A stretch of DNA of 64,000 nucleotides, from NCBI GenBank assembly GCA_016194975.1, contig JACQAM010000018.1:1-64000 (forward strand). Reading direction: 5' to 3'. Below the pieces are notes generated by a model. That model did no database searches. It worked only from the letters and a program-made list of their open reading frames with translations, and was not told where the DNA came from. The position numbers and the translations under genes were made by a program. The stretch comes from Bacteroidota bacterium (GTDB taxonomy: Bacteria; Bacteroidota; Bacteroidia; Palsa-965). Shown here piece by piece: positions 7,637 to 16,949 of this stretch (position 1 is the first letter of the stretch; every line of letters starts with the position of its first letter).

Positions 7637-9144
7637 GTGTGCTGATTATTTTTTTCTGAAATGAGAAATAAGCCGAAGAATACCAGTGCGCCGTTAATGA
7701 TCAATAATTCATTCCCGAATTTATATCCTCCGAGTAAATGATTTGCTTTATCAAGTTTAGTGGCAAGCCCCGCAACGAAACAAAGCGCTGCAGAAAGTAC
7801 AGGAACTATGATCACACCCATGCCTTTCACTTTTCTTTTCGTGAGAATTCCGAATGAAAATAATCCGAGCAGCGGGCCGTAGGTAACGGAAGCAATGAAA
7901 AGTATGACCTCAATTATGGCGCGTTCACTCACCGCTTTCAGGATGAGAATGGAAATGAAAAGCAATACCGCAAAAGCGAGGTGAACTTTTTTTCTCGTGT
8001 TCATTTTTTCTTCCTCCGTGCGTGAAGATTTTTTTTCGCTGAATCCGAGAAAATCCATGCAGAAAGATGCCGTCAATGCGGTGAGCGCTCCATCTGCGCT
8101 CGGGTAAGCTGCGGAAATAAGCCCGATGATGAAAAATAATCCGGAGACTGTTCCCAGTGCATGAATGGCAATGTGGGGATAAAGTTCATCACTTCGGAGC
8201 ATTCCGTTCTTCACTGCGTCGGCAACGTGCGTCGTGCTGTTCCAGTCCATCGTTCCGGCGTATTCCCACAACAAAACCCCGAGCGAAAGAAAAATAATAT
8301 TCACAAGCACCATCACGAAACTGAACGTGATCATATTTTTTTTCGCGTCGTGAAGTGAGCGGCAACTGATATTCTTCTGCATCATCTCCTGGTCCATTCC
8401 CGTCATGGTCACCGCAATGAAGATCCCGCCGAGAAATGCTTTCGGAAAAAAATAACCCGACTTCCAGTCGAGATTGAAAACAGATGCGTTCACACTTTTT
8501 GAAATGTGTGAAAATATTTTCGGAATGTCGATATTCATTTTCGAAGCAATGAGGATCACACTCAGCACCAGCGACAGCAGCATGAAAGTAGTTTGGAGCG
8601 AATCGGTCCACACAATTGTTTTCACGCCGCCTTTGAAAGTGTAAGCGAGAATCAGTAGAATGAAAATTGCGGTGGTGACTGCAAATGGAATATTCCAGTT
8701 CTCAAAAACAAATTTCTGTAACACAAGCACCACGATGTACATGCGGCATGCAGCCCCGAGCGTGCGCGAAAGCAAAAAGAAAAATGCGCCGGTCCTGTGC
8801 GCTTCCTTTCCGAGCCGTTCACCGAGATAAGAATAAATGGAAGTAAGTTTCATCCGGTAATAGATCGGCAGCAACACATACGCGATGATGAAATAACCCA
8901 CAAAATATCCGAACACGATCTGCAGATACCAGAAGTGAGAATTTCCGGTATCGCCGGGAACAGACATGAAGGTCACACCGGAAAGCGATGCGCCGATCAT
9001 TCCGTACGCAACAAGAAACCAATTCGAGGAACGATTGCCGACAAAATAACTTTCGTTGTTAGCACCGCGCGAAGTGATCCACGTAATGCCGAAAAGCATC
9101 AGCGTGTAAACAGAAATGAATAGTAAAAGAGTTATTGGTTGCAT
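7633..9144 (-). CDS. Sodium:solute symporter (SSS/SLC5 family)
   Basis: 503 residues with about 13 membrane segments. Family marks are the start YTLMLFGITWITSRG, the second segment SNWFLVAYGMIGASLSGVTF with the conserved small residues of TM1, GYFVGYFIIAYVLLPIYYR, and GGVKTIVWTDSLQT. It imports a small solute with Na+ at the inner membrane; the substrate (sugar, proline, pantothenate, nucleoside or sialic acid type) cannot be decided. It is the first gene of a two-gene unit with the MarR regulator, which overlaps its stop. Confidence 0.9.
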   Translation of the reverse strand: MQPITLLLFISVYTLMLFGITWITSRGANNESYFVGNRSSNWFLVAYGMIGASLSGVTFMSVPGDTGNSHFWYLQIVFGYFVGYFIIAYVLLPIYYRMKLTSIYSYLGERLGKEAHRTGAFFFLLSRTLGAACRMYIVVLVLQKFVFENWNIPFAVTTAIFILLILAYTFKGGVKTIVWTDSLQTTFMLLSLVLSVILIASKMNIDIPKIFSHISKSVNASVFNLDWKSGYFFPKAFLGGIFIAVTMTGMDQEMMQKNISCRSLHDAKKNMITFSFVMVLVNIIFLSLGVLLWEYAGTMDWNSTTHVADAVKNGMLRSDELYPHIAIHALGTVSGLFFIIGLISAAYPSADGALTALTASFCMDFLGFSEKKSSRTEEEKMNTRKKVHLAFAVLLFISILILKAVSERAIIEVILFIASVTYGPLLGLFSFGILTKRKVKGMGVIIVPVLSAALCFVAGLATKLDKANHLLGGYKFGNELLIINGALVFFGLFLISEKNNQHT

Positions 9145-9165
9145 CAGGGAGTACGAAATATGAAA

Positions 9166-9183
9166 TCCCGAATTAATTCGGGA
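9166..9183. repeat. Perfect 18-bp palindrome TCCCGAATTAATTCGGGA
   Basis: It lies in the 9145-9386 gap between the divergent symporter and recR genes, amid tacgaaatacgaaatt phrases (9151-9240). The same CCCGA..TCGGG theme recurs at 20430-20447 and inside the hairpin at 55299-55315, with half-sites near 7089 and 28953. It could be a REP-like element or an operator; recurrence favours a repeat. Confidence 0.65.
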
Positions 9184-9386
9184 AAAAGTTACGAAATACG
9201 AAATTCCGAATACGTTCCGGAAAAAGTTTTCGTTTTTCGTACCCTGCTACAAGATTACAACTATCGGCACAGCAGTTCTCCCATTCTCCATCAGAAAATC
9301 CAACGGCCGTTTGTTGATAACCGTTTTGATAAATCGGGTGTTAATGCAGTAAAACCTGGCAGGGGAAGGAATTACTTTTACGCGAA

Positions 9387-10010
9387 ATGATGCATTATCC
9401 TTCCAGACTCATTGAAGAAGCCGTTGAAGCTTTTGCGCAATTGCCCGGCGTGGGAAGAAAAACTGCTTTACGTTATGTGCTGCATTTGCTGAGGCAGGAT
9501 GAAGAGCAAATGAAAAAATTCGGGAATACTTTTTTGAAATTACAGGCAGAACTTAAGTATTGCCGTTCCTGCCACAATCTCAGTGACCGCGACACCTGCG
9601 ACATCTGCTCCAATGAAAAACGCGATCATTCTACAGTTTGCGTGGTGGAAGATATCCGCGATGTGATGGCCATCGAGAACACCAACCAGTATCACGGAAT
9701 TTATCACGTACTCGGCGGCATCATTTCTCCTATGGACGGAATCGGCCCGAATGATATTGAGATTGATTCGCTGGTGCATAAAGTGCAATCTGGCCAGGTT
9801 CGCGAAGTGATCATGGCGCTCGGCGCAACCATGGAAGGCGATACCACCAATTTCTACATTTATAAAAAGCTGAAAGAATTCCGCATCTCCGTTTCCACTA
9901 TTGCACGCGGAATTTCCATTGGCGATGAACTGGAATATGCCGACGAGATCACACTCGGACGCTCCATTGCCAACCGTGTTCCTTACGAACGGACTTTTTC
10001 TTCGCAATAA
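9387..10010 (+). CDS. recR: Recombination mediator RecR
   Basis: 207 residues. Helix-hairpin-helix [17 protein letters not shown] (about 18-35), a four-cysteine zinc finger [16 protein letters not shown], then the Toprim domain ([15 protein letters not shown] and [19 protein letters not shown]) and C-terminal Walker B-like [20 protein letters not shown]. It acts with RecF/RecO in loading RecA at single-strand gaps. The ATG at 9387 is followed directly by a second ATG. A near-consensus -7 box (TACTTTTA, 9373-9380) ends six bases before the start, suggesting a very short leader. Confidence 0.98.
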   Translation: MMHYPSRLIEEAVEAFAQLPGVGRKTALRYVLHLLRQDEEQMKKFGNTFLKLQAELKYCRSCHNLSDRDTCDICSNEKRDHSTVCVVEDIRDVMAIENTNQYHGIYHVLGGIISPMDGIGPNDIEIDSLVHKVQSGQVREVIMALGATMEGDTTNFYIYKKLKEFRISVSTIARGISIGDELEYADEITLGRSIANRVPYERTFSSQ

Positions 10011-10108
10011 TTTTTCTGCAGCACAATTTCATTTCAGATTTTCCGTTCACCATAAGCGTGAAAAATTATTTTCCCTGCGCAATGTCACTCCCGCTTTTTC
10101 CTTCATGC

Positions 10109-10163
10109 CTTGTGCCCTTGTGGCAAAAAAAACAAATTTGCCACGAAGACACTATGACACAAG
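10109..10163. repeat. Dispersed inverted repeat, 'cttgtgcccttgtggc / gccacgaag..cacaag'
   Basis: Arm CTTGTGCCCTTGTGGCAAA (10109-10127) faces TTTGCCACGAAGACACTATGACACAAG (10137-10163). It is the clearest copy of the family also found at 7118, 29491 and 56666. It sits between recR and the glycosyltransferase gene, and the transcript could fold back there. Confidence 0.7.
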
Positions 10164-10221
10164 AGATCGATGCCGGATTTTCATACCAATTATGTTCCGT
10201 ACGAGCAAACCATCATTCCGT

Positions 10222-10229
10222 TAAATTTG
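10222..10229 (+). promoter_or_regulatory. -7 promoter box TAAATTTG for the 10246 gene
   Basis: Perfect TAnnTTTG match ending 16 bases before the GTG start at 10246. It supports that GTG as the true start. No clear -33 element. Confidence 0.6.
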
Positions 10230-10245
10230 TCCATTCTTCCCCGCG

Positions 10246-12210
10246 GTGAAACTTTCCGTAGTCATAGTCAATTACAACGTAGAGCATTTTCTTGAACAAT
10301 GCCTGCACAGCGTGCGCCGTGCCGCGAAGAATGTAGAGACTGAGATTTTTGTGGTCGATAATAATTCGGTGGATGGAAGTGTGCCGATGGTGCGTGAAAA
10401 ATTTCCGGAAGTGAATCTCATTCCGAACAAAGAGAATTTCGGATTTTCTAAAGCGAACAACCAGGCCATACGCAAAGCGAATGGTGAATATATTCTCCTG
10501 CTGAATCCCGATACCATCGTGGAAGAAACCACTTTCGAAAAAGTGATCGCGTTCATGGATGCGCATGCGGAGGCAGGCGCGCTCGGCGTACAGATGATTG
10601 ACGGCAAAGGAAATTTTCTGCCGGAATCGAAACGAGGGTTGCCAACACCGGCAGTTGCATTTTACAAAATGTGCGGACTCGCGAAATTATTTCCACGCTC
10701 AAAAAAATTCGGGCGCTATCACCTCGGCTATCTCGACCGCAACCAGACGAATAAAGTTGAAATTCTTTCCGGCGCATTCATGCTGCTCCGAAAAAAAGCG
10801 CTCGACAAAGCAGGATTACTCGATGAGGATTATTTCATGTACGGCGAGGACATTGATCTTTCTTACCGCATTCTGCTCGCCGGATTCAAAAATTATTATT
10901 TCCACGACACGCGTATCATTCACTACAAAGGAGAATCGACGAGGAAAAGTACAGTGAATTATGTATTTGTTTTTTACCGCGCGATGATCGTCTTCGCAAA
11001 AAAACATTTCTCGCAGAAAAATGCGCGGCTGTTTTCCATTCTTATCAATTTCGCCGTGTGGTTGCGCGCGGGCGCGGCCATAGTCACGCGCTTCATCCGC
11101 GCTATTGCGCTTCCTGCTTTTGACGCTGCTGTTCTTTTAACCGGGCTCTATTTCATCAAATCATATTACGAATCAAACATCCGTTTCACTGCAGGCGGAT
11201 CGTATTCTTCTCACGTGGTGAATATTTTTTTCCCGGTGTACGTGGTCGTCTGGCTCACGTCGGTTTATTTCAGCGGTGGTTATGACAAGCCGATACGCGT
11301 GTTGAAAATTGCGCGTGGAATTTTTGTGGGCACAGCCGCCATTCTCATCATGTATGCGCTGCTGCCCGAAGATCTTCGTTTCTCGAGAGCGCTCATTCTT
11401 TTCGGTTCGGGTTGGGCGCTCGCCAGTTTATTTCTCTCGCGGTTTTTATTTTCACTCACTCCTATTCGTTCCATGCGCATCGAGCGCGGACAATCGCAGC
11501 GCATTGCCATTGTGGGAACGATCGATGAATGCAAACGCGTAAGTAATTTACTACGACAAACTTCTGCGAATATAAGTTTCGCCGGCTTCGTGAGTTCACA
11601 CGATGAAGAAAGTAAAGACAGCGCATTCCTCGGAAGATTCGGGCAACTCACCGACATCGTTACCATTTACGGAATTGATGAAGTTATTTTCTGCGCAAAA
11701 GATCTCGAAGCAAAGCAGATCATCGACCGCATGTCGCAGCTCGGTGATTCAAGGAAAGTAAGTTACAAGATCGCTCCGCCTGAAAGTCTTTCCATCATTG
11801 GTAGTAATTCCATTGACACGGCCGGAGATCTTTACGTGATTGACATTAACTCCGTGAATAAAACCGTGAACCGGCGCAACAAACGCGTCATCGATTTCGG
11901 AATTTCTCTTTTGTTCCTATCCACTTTTCCGCTTACGATATGGCTTGCAAAAAATCCCGGAGGATTCCTGAAAAATATTTTCTCCGTTCTTTTCGGAATG
12001 AAAACATGGGTAGGTTATGCTCCTTCTGCAAATGAAAATATTTTATTGCCGAAGATCCGTAAAGGCGTACTCGACCCGGCTGATGTTCTTCCCGCACAGC
12101 AGCGCACACGCGAGATCTGCGAACGGCTGAATCTTCTTTATGCCAAAGATTATAAAGTGGGAAATGATCTGCACATCATCAGGAAATCTTTAAGGGAATT
12201 GGGAAAGTGA
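10246..12210 (+). CDS. GT2 glycosyltransferase fused to a degenerate polyprenyl-phosphate glycosylphosphotransferase
   Basis: 654 residues from a GTG. Residues about 1-280 are a GT2 (GT-A fold) enzyme: LSVVIVNYN, DNNSVDGS, LLLNPDT (DXD-like), GEDIDLSYRI (general base region), rhamnosyltransferase/WbbL style. Residues about 290-400 have four or more membrane segments like the WcaJ/Wzx-adjacent PGT N-terminus. Residues about 405-530 are a CoA-binding-like Rossmann domain (RIAIVGTIDECKRVSNLL; GIDEVIFCAKD). The C-terminus starts like a sugar transferase (NRRNKRVIDFGISLL) but lacks the R-x-G..KFRTM and DE..P motifs, ending KTWVGYAP and LPKIRKGVL. It is inferred to transfer one sugar while the PGT half is non-catalytic. 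Confidence 0.85.
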   Translation: MKLSVVIVNYNVEHFLEQCLHSVRRAAKNVETEIFVVDNNSVDGSVPMVREKFPEVNLIPNKENFGFSKANNQAIRKANGEYILLLNPDTIVEETTFEKVIAFMDAHAEAGALGVQMIDGKGNFLPESKRGLPTPAVAFYKMCGLAKLFPRSKKFGRYHLGYLDRNQTNKVEILSGAFMLLRKKALDKAGLLDEDYFMYGEDIDLSYRILLAGFKNYYFHDTRIIHYKGESTRKSTVNYVFVFYRAMIVFAKKHFSQKNARLFSILINFAVWLRAGAAIVTRFIRAIALPAFDAAVLLTGLYFIKSYYESNIRFTAGGSYSSHVVNIFFPVYVVVWLTSVYFSGGYDKPIRVLKIARGIFVGTAAILIMYALLPEDLRFSRALILFGSGWALASLFLSRFLFSLTPIRSMRIERGQSQRIAIVGTIDECKRVSNLLRQTSANISFAGFVSSHDEESKDSAFLGRFGQLTDIVTIYGIDEVIFCAKDLEAKQIIDRMSQLGDSRKVSYKIAPPESLSIIGSNSIDTAGDLYVIDINSVNKTVNRRNKRVIDFGISLLFLSTFPLTIWLAKNPGGFLKNIFSVLFGMKTWVGYAPSANENILLPKIRKGVLDPADVLPAQQRTREICERLNLLYAKDYKVGNDLHIIRKSLRELGK

Positions 12211-12220
12211 TTTCTACTTT

Positions 12221-12263
12221 ACGAACTACGAACAACTCGCTTTGTCAGTACTTCGTAGTTCGT
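12221..12263. terminator. 12-bp perfect inverted repeat ACGAACTACGAA/TTCGTAGTTCGT between convergent genes
   Basis: Arms 12221-12232 and 12252-12263 are exact inverses around a 19-base loop, in the gap between the convergent glycosyltransferase and tamB genes. No T-run follows, so it is not a standard intrinsic terminator, but the position fits transcription ending. The word tacgaa is also repeated near 9151-9240 and 20388-20410, so it may be a dispersed repeat. Confidence 0.5.
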
Positions 12264-12329
12264 GCATTTCCTAATTCGTGCAGTAGTTGTATCGCAACAC
12301 AACCAGTGCACATTACCTGACCAACTCTC

Positions 12330-15300
12330 CTACTGCGTCGTCTTTGTTTTTTTCCTGTGAATGGAATCGTGGTAGCGCTGTTTGAGTTCTGCCCAGGAAT
12401 CAAAATCTTCTTTGTAAAAAATCCCCACGCCCTGTGTATAGGGTGAGTTTGCATTCGCATTCACGTTCGCATCGTTCGTGCGGTTGAACGCGCGCAGGCG
12501 CACTTTGCCATCGTCGGTTACTTTGTATTCTATATTCACATCGCCCACCCATTGCGTGGCGCCCACTGCAGTGCCCGTGGCCTGGCTCGCATTTACTTTT
12601 CCTGCATTCGCATCAATGGTAATTTTGTTATTCATGAGCTGTGTGCCCAGATAAACTTTCAGTTCCTGCGTGGTCATATCATCATTCGGCCTGTACTTCA
12701 CTCCCATGTTTATGTCGGAACTGATTTGCGAGAGCCAGTTGTTTAGTGTGCCTGAAACAAAATTCGAAAGTAAAGTTGTGCCTGCACTTCCTGCACTTGT
12801 ATTATTCGCAGCATTTGTTCCTTCGCGCAATTCTCCCGGCGTCATAAAACTATTGAGCACCATCAGCGAAAGTACCTGCCTGTTTTTTTCGAGATCAGAC
12901 TGCGTGTAACTGCGCACGGTTTCCTGTATGGTCTGGTCGGCGGTAGGAAGACTGATGTCGAATCCTACACGCGGATTCATGAGCCGGTCATTGAGATGCA
13001 TGATCACATCTACAGGATAACTTCTGTGATAGGCCTGGTTGGTGGAATCCATTGGGAAGAATGGCTCCACGCTAGCTGTTGCGCGATAAACTGCATCGGC
13101 ATTGATGATCGCTTCATACGGATCGCCGTTCCAGCTTATAGTTCCACCACTCGCGAGATCGAACGGAACGTACACTACGTTCTTCATCGTGAATAAATAT
13201 TTTCCTTTCGACACGCGGTAATCTCCGAACATCGTAAATTCTCCCGAAGGATAAACGTGCATTTGTATATCGCCATTCCCATTCGCCTTCAGTTCATCGC
13301 CCACCGTTTTATCAAACACGACGTTCACATTCGCATCATCGGTGGCAACCACCTCGAGTGAAAAATCGATACCGCTGCTGTTAAATCTGGGTTTCTTCTG
13401 CGAAGTGGTGTCGTGGTGATCTTCAAACACAATGAAATCATTCGAACTCACTTCACTCGTCGACGTCATGGGAATGTTGAATTCAGAGGGAATAAAATCC
13501 CTGCCACTTTTAATTTTATCCGTCTGCACTTTCATGTCGATGCTTACTTTATCATTCACATAACCGAAAACGTTCATGTATCCGGTAGCAAAAACTTTTC
13601 CGTAATACAATTCGTTCTGTTCTTCCGTAGTGTTGAGCACCATGAAATGATCGAAAGAAAAATCCATGTCGAACTGGAAATTTTTAAAATTATCATGGAA
13701 CAGGTGTCCATAAATTTTCGCGGTGTCGCTGTGTTCGTCGGTGACTTTGAAATCGTCGAAGAAAAAAGAATTCTCTTCAATGTAAACCGGCTGTGTGAAA
13801 GCAGCAAGTGAAAGCCCGAGATAATCGACGATAGCGCGGCGCACCGAAACATCCATTTTTCCATTGAGCAGCGGCTTCGACGGCGTTCCTGTTAAATGCA
13901 GTTCACCGCCGAACTGTCCTTTCATCATCGAACAATAATCTTTCAGAAGCGGTGCAAGAATTCCCAATTCCATTCCGGTGAACGAAGAATTGATATCGAT
14001 GCTGTTTTCTTTTTTTGACGGGTAATAAAAACCGTCGAAAATAATATTGTCGATCGCCTTGTTCGTAATGTCGTCGATGATGCCTTTCGTGAAGTGTCCG
14101 TGGAGATAAACAGCATTCTTTGCATTTTCCCAAACGGCATCCACTTCCCCGTCGCCTATTTTCTGATCATTGATCTTCAGTGTATGAAAATCAGAATTGC
14201 TCGTGAAGATCGGCGTGTTATAAAGATCGGATACTGCCGATTCTGAAGTAATGAAACCTGAAAGCGTAACATCATTCGGCTTCGTGAAATAATTCAAATA
14301 GGAAATATTAAAATTTTTCAGCGAAATATTCAACTCGTCGCTCTGCTTGTGCGAGATCATACCGTTGAAACCAATAGATTGATCGCCCGAATTGAAAACA
14401 AGATTTTTAAACGTGATGAGCGATGAATCGAAACGAATATTGTTGATGCTGTAAACACTCCACGCCGAATCGTTCACGTGAATATCTGCCTTGTTGAAAG
14501 TGAGACTGACTTGTTTCTGATTTTCAAACTGCAATTGAGAAATGATGAGTCCGTCGTTGAGCATTTTCGAATTATTTTTCCATTCGAATTTTGCCAGCAC
14601 TTTATTGTCGGAAGCATCGAATGTAGTTGCAAAATTATCGATGCCCATTGTGTCGTTCAACTGTATGCGCGAAGAAGAACCCTGCACCTGGATGTAATTT
14701 TTGCTGATGCTGTTGCCGGCCGTGAAATGAAAATTCTCATAGCTGATATCGTTGAACGTAACGCCGTCCTGCGAATCGATCGTAGCATCTACCGATTCAC
14801 TTTTCTTGTCGAATGATCCGCGGAAATTGGTGTTCGGTGAAATCTCCAGCCCGGGAACAAATGCTTCGATGAGTTTAGAACTTTTCCCAATGGTGATGTT
14901 CCATTTGAATTGCTGGTTGGCATCCTTGTCATGTTGTTTCGCATCGGGCACAGGAAAATAAGCAGGAAGATATTGTGACATGAGATCGGAAACCGCGTCT
15001 GGCAACTGCAACAATTCGAAATCGCCCCACACACTTGCCGATGCAACATCCGATTGCAGATTCAGCCGTCTTCCTTCGGGATCGGGCCCGGCAATGAACC
15101 AGAGTGAATTGAATTTAAAAGCTTCACCGTCCTTGCTGTAATTCATTCCGTTCACAAGCACTGTTCCGTTCACGTTGTCGATATTATCACCGGTGAGATT
15201 CATTACCATGTCGCACGACAAAAGATATTCGTGATCCTTATCAAAAAAATTCAATTCACCGAGATTTGCATTCGAGATGTTCGATTTGAAATTCAGCACC

Positions 15301-16934
15301 GGCATTTTTCCACTGAGATCGGCGCTTCCGTCAAAAGTCATTTTCACATTCGGATCATTCACCGTGAGGTCGCCATCAAAATAATTATTCCGGAGTGTTC
15401 CGCTATCAACACTTACACCCGAATAAGAATAACCATTGTATTCGATCTGGGAAAAATTTCCACTGAGCATTGCATTCATTTTTCCGTCAGCAGGAATTTT
15501 TCCTGTAGAATCAGGCCCTTCGGGAAGTCCCGATCCTTTGATGGTAACCTGCCCGGTAATGTGGCCCACATCTTTCGAACCGAAAAGAGTTCCGATGTTG
15601 AACTGTTGTGCACTCACCGCTCCGTTGTAAGAAACTACGTTGCTGTCGGCGGCATCCATCATCGCAAGATTGTCGAGTGAAAGAGAACCGATCGCAGAGC
15701 CGAGTGTTCCTTTCGCAACAAAATCATTGAGGAAACCTTCATACGTTCCGGTAAAAGTGATCTCGCCGAGAGAAGAAAAAGAAGAAGGCATGCTGATGTG
15801 ATCTTTCTTTCCCCACGGGGCAAGCGGAATTCCTTCGAGATCTTTTTTATTTGATTTCGCGAATTTGACTTTGAAATCCATATCGGTTTCATTGATGTCG
15901 GGCAAACCATCGAAACTGAAATTACCGGCTACACGGGAAATTTCTCCGAAACGCAGATCCACATTTTTGCAACGCAGATGTTCTACTGTTCCCTTCATAT
16001 CGCCGGTGAGCAATATTTTTTTTCGCATACCAATGAGATCGGGAGAGAAATAAGCAATGTCGGCCATCTCCACAATACTTTCTGAAAAATGATTATCCAT
16101 TTTCACTTTGTGAACGAAATCATCGGCAACATCATCTGTAGAAGCAAAAGTGAAACAGAGAAAACCATCCACATCACTTCCGTTACGTGTTGAGAATTTG
16201 AGATTATCGAAACGCGCAAACGTATCGCCCACTGTGACGAGTGAAGAGAAAGTTTCAAGAGTGAGTCCGCATTTTTCTTTCGCTTCCATATTCACCACGC
16301 GAACACGAAGCGAATCGCCCATCGGATCGATGTTAGAAAAATCGGCATTGATGCCCGTAACGCGAATATCATCATAATCCATTCCGCGGTCTTTATCATT
16401 CCAGCGCGTGTCTATGTAAGCCACCGTTACATTGTGCAAACCTATTCCGCCCAACTCCACTTTCCACGGAGCATTTCCTGATTTAGTGGTTGTGTCATTA
16501 CCCTGAAAATATTTCTGAATGAAACGATAACTCAATCCATGTTCGCCTTTGTACTTTTTTATTTTCACTGTTGCATCGGTGAGATCAATTGCATCAATGG
16601 ATAAATATTTATCGTTCCAGGAAAAAGTGTGAATGCCTGCTTTGAGTTCACTGGCATAAAGCAACGTATCACCATGCTGATCTTCAACGTAAATTCCTTT
16701 GAGGACCGCACTCGTGAAGAATTCGATGTCCACACTCTTTACGGATACTTTCGTCTTTAATTCTTTCGAGAGATAATTGGCCGCTTTATTTGCGAGCCAC
16801 GTCTGACAAGCAGGACTTTTCAAAGCAAAATACGCACCGATGAGCAGGACAAAAATGACCGCAAAGAACCAGGCAATTATTTTGCCGGTCTTTTTGATAA
16901 TTTTAACCACTTTTTCCCTCTTGATCCTCATCAT
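12330..16934 (-). CDS. tamB: TamB-family inner-membrane translocation and assembly/lipid-transport protein
   Basis: 1534 residues, typical of Bacteroidota TamB (DUF490). A single N-terminal membrane anchor (IIAWFFAVIFVLLIGAYFAL, about 15-35) is followed by KSPACQTWLANKAANYLSKEL and a very long beta-strand-rich periplasmic region, AsmA-like at the start. The C-terminal DUF490 part is recognised by GDIQMHVYPSGEFTMFGDY, GTISWNGDPYEA, NPRVGFDISLP, and VLSLMVLNSFM. It spans the periplasm and is thought to move phospholipids or assist outer-membrane protein insertion with a TamA/BamA partner, which is not in this window. It diverges from tsaD with 15 bp between starts. A second ATG three bases on is also possible. 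Confidence 0.95.
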   Translation of the reverse strand: MMRIKREKVVKIIKKTGKIIAWFFAVIFVLLIGAYFALKSPACQTWLANKAANYLSKELKTKVSVKSVDIEFFTSAVLKGIYVEDQHGDTLLYASELKAGIHTFSWNDKYLSIDAIDLTDATVKIKKYKGEHGLSYRFIQKYFQGNDTTTKSGNAPWKVELGGIGLHNVTVAYIDTRWNDKDRGMDYDDIRVTGINADFSNIDPMGDSLRVRVVNMEAKEKCGLTLETFSSLVTVGDTFARFDNLKFSTRNGSDVDGFLCFTFASTDDVADDFVHKVKMDNHFSESIVEMADIAYFSPDLIGMRKKILLTGDMKGTVEHLRCKNVDLRFGEISRVAGNFSFDGLPDINETDMDFKVKFAKSNKKDLEGIPLAPWGKKDHISMPSSFSSLGEITFTGTYEGFLNDFVAKGTLGSAIGSLSLDNLAMMDAADSNVVSYNGAVSAQQFNIGTLFGSKDVGHITGQVTIKGSGLPEGPDSTGKIPADGKMNAMLSGNFSQIEYNGYSYSGVSVDSGTLRNNYFDGDLTVNDPNVKMTFDGSADLSGKMPVLNFKSNISNANLGELNFFDKDHEYLLSCDMVMNLTGDNIDNVNGTVLVNGMNYSKDGEAFKFNSLWFIAGPDPEGRRLNLQSDVASASVWGDFELLQLPDAVSDLMSQYLPAYFPVPDAKQHDKDANQQFKWNITIGKSSKLIEAFVPGLEISPNTNFRGSFDKKSESVDATIDSQDGVTFNDISYENFHFTAGNSISKNYIQVQGSSSRIQLNDTMGIDNFATTFDASDNKVLAKFEWKNNSKMLNDGLIISQLQFENQKQVSLTFNKADIHVNDSAWSVYSINNIRFDSSLITFKNLVFNSGDQSIGFNGMISHKQSDELNISLKNFNISYLNYFTKPNDVTLSGFITSESAVSDLYNTPIFTSNSDFHTLKINDQKIGDGEVDAVWENAKNAVYLHGHFTKGIIDDITNKAIDNIIFDGFYYPSKKENSIDINSSFTGMELGILAPLLKDYCSMMKGQFGGELHLTGTPSKPLLNGKMDVSVRRAIVDYLGLSLAAFTQPVYIEENSFFFDDFKVTDEHSDTAKIYGHLFHDNFKNFQFDMDFSFDHFMVLNTTEEQNELYYGKVFATGYMNVFGYVNDKVSIDMKVQTDKIKSGRDFIPSEFNIPMTSTSEVSSNDFIVFEDHHDTTSQKKPRFNSSGIDFSLEVVATDDANVNVVFDKTVGDELKANGNGDIQMHVYPSGEFTMFGDYRVSKGKYLFTMKNVVYVPFDLASGGTISWNGDPYEAIINADAVYRATASVEPFFPMDSTNQAYHRSYPVDVIMHLNDRLMNPRVGFDISLPTADQTIQETVRSYTQSDLEKNRQVLSLMVLNSFMTPGELREGTNAANNTSAGSAGTTLLSNFVSGTLNNWLSQISSDINMGVKYRPNDDMTTQELKVYLGTQLMNNKITIDANAGKVNASQATGTAVGATQWVGDVNIEYKVTDDGKVRLRAFNRTNDANVNANANSPYTQGVGIFYKEDFDSWAELKQRYHDSIHRKKTKTTQ

Positions 16935-16949
16935 ACAAAAATAACGATA

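Noticed and set aside
9139-9390. Open frame of 83 codons in the gap upstream of recR
   Set aside because: It runs through repeat phrases (tacgaaatacgaaatt, the 9166-9183 palindrome), overlaps the start of the divergent symporter and shows no protein-like pattern.
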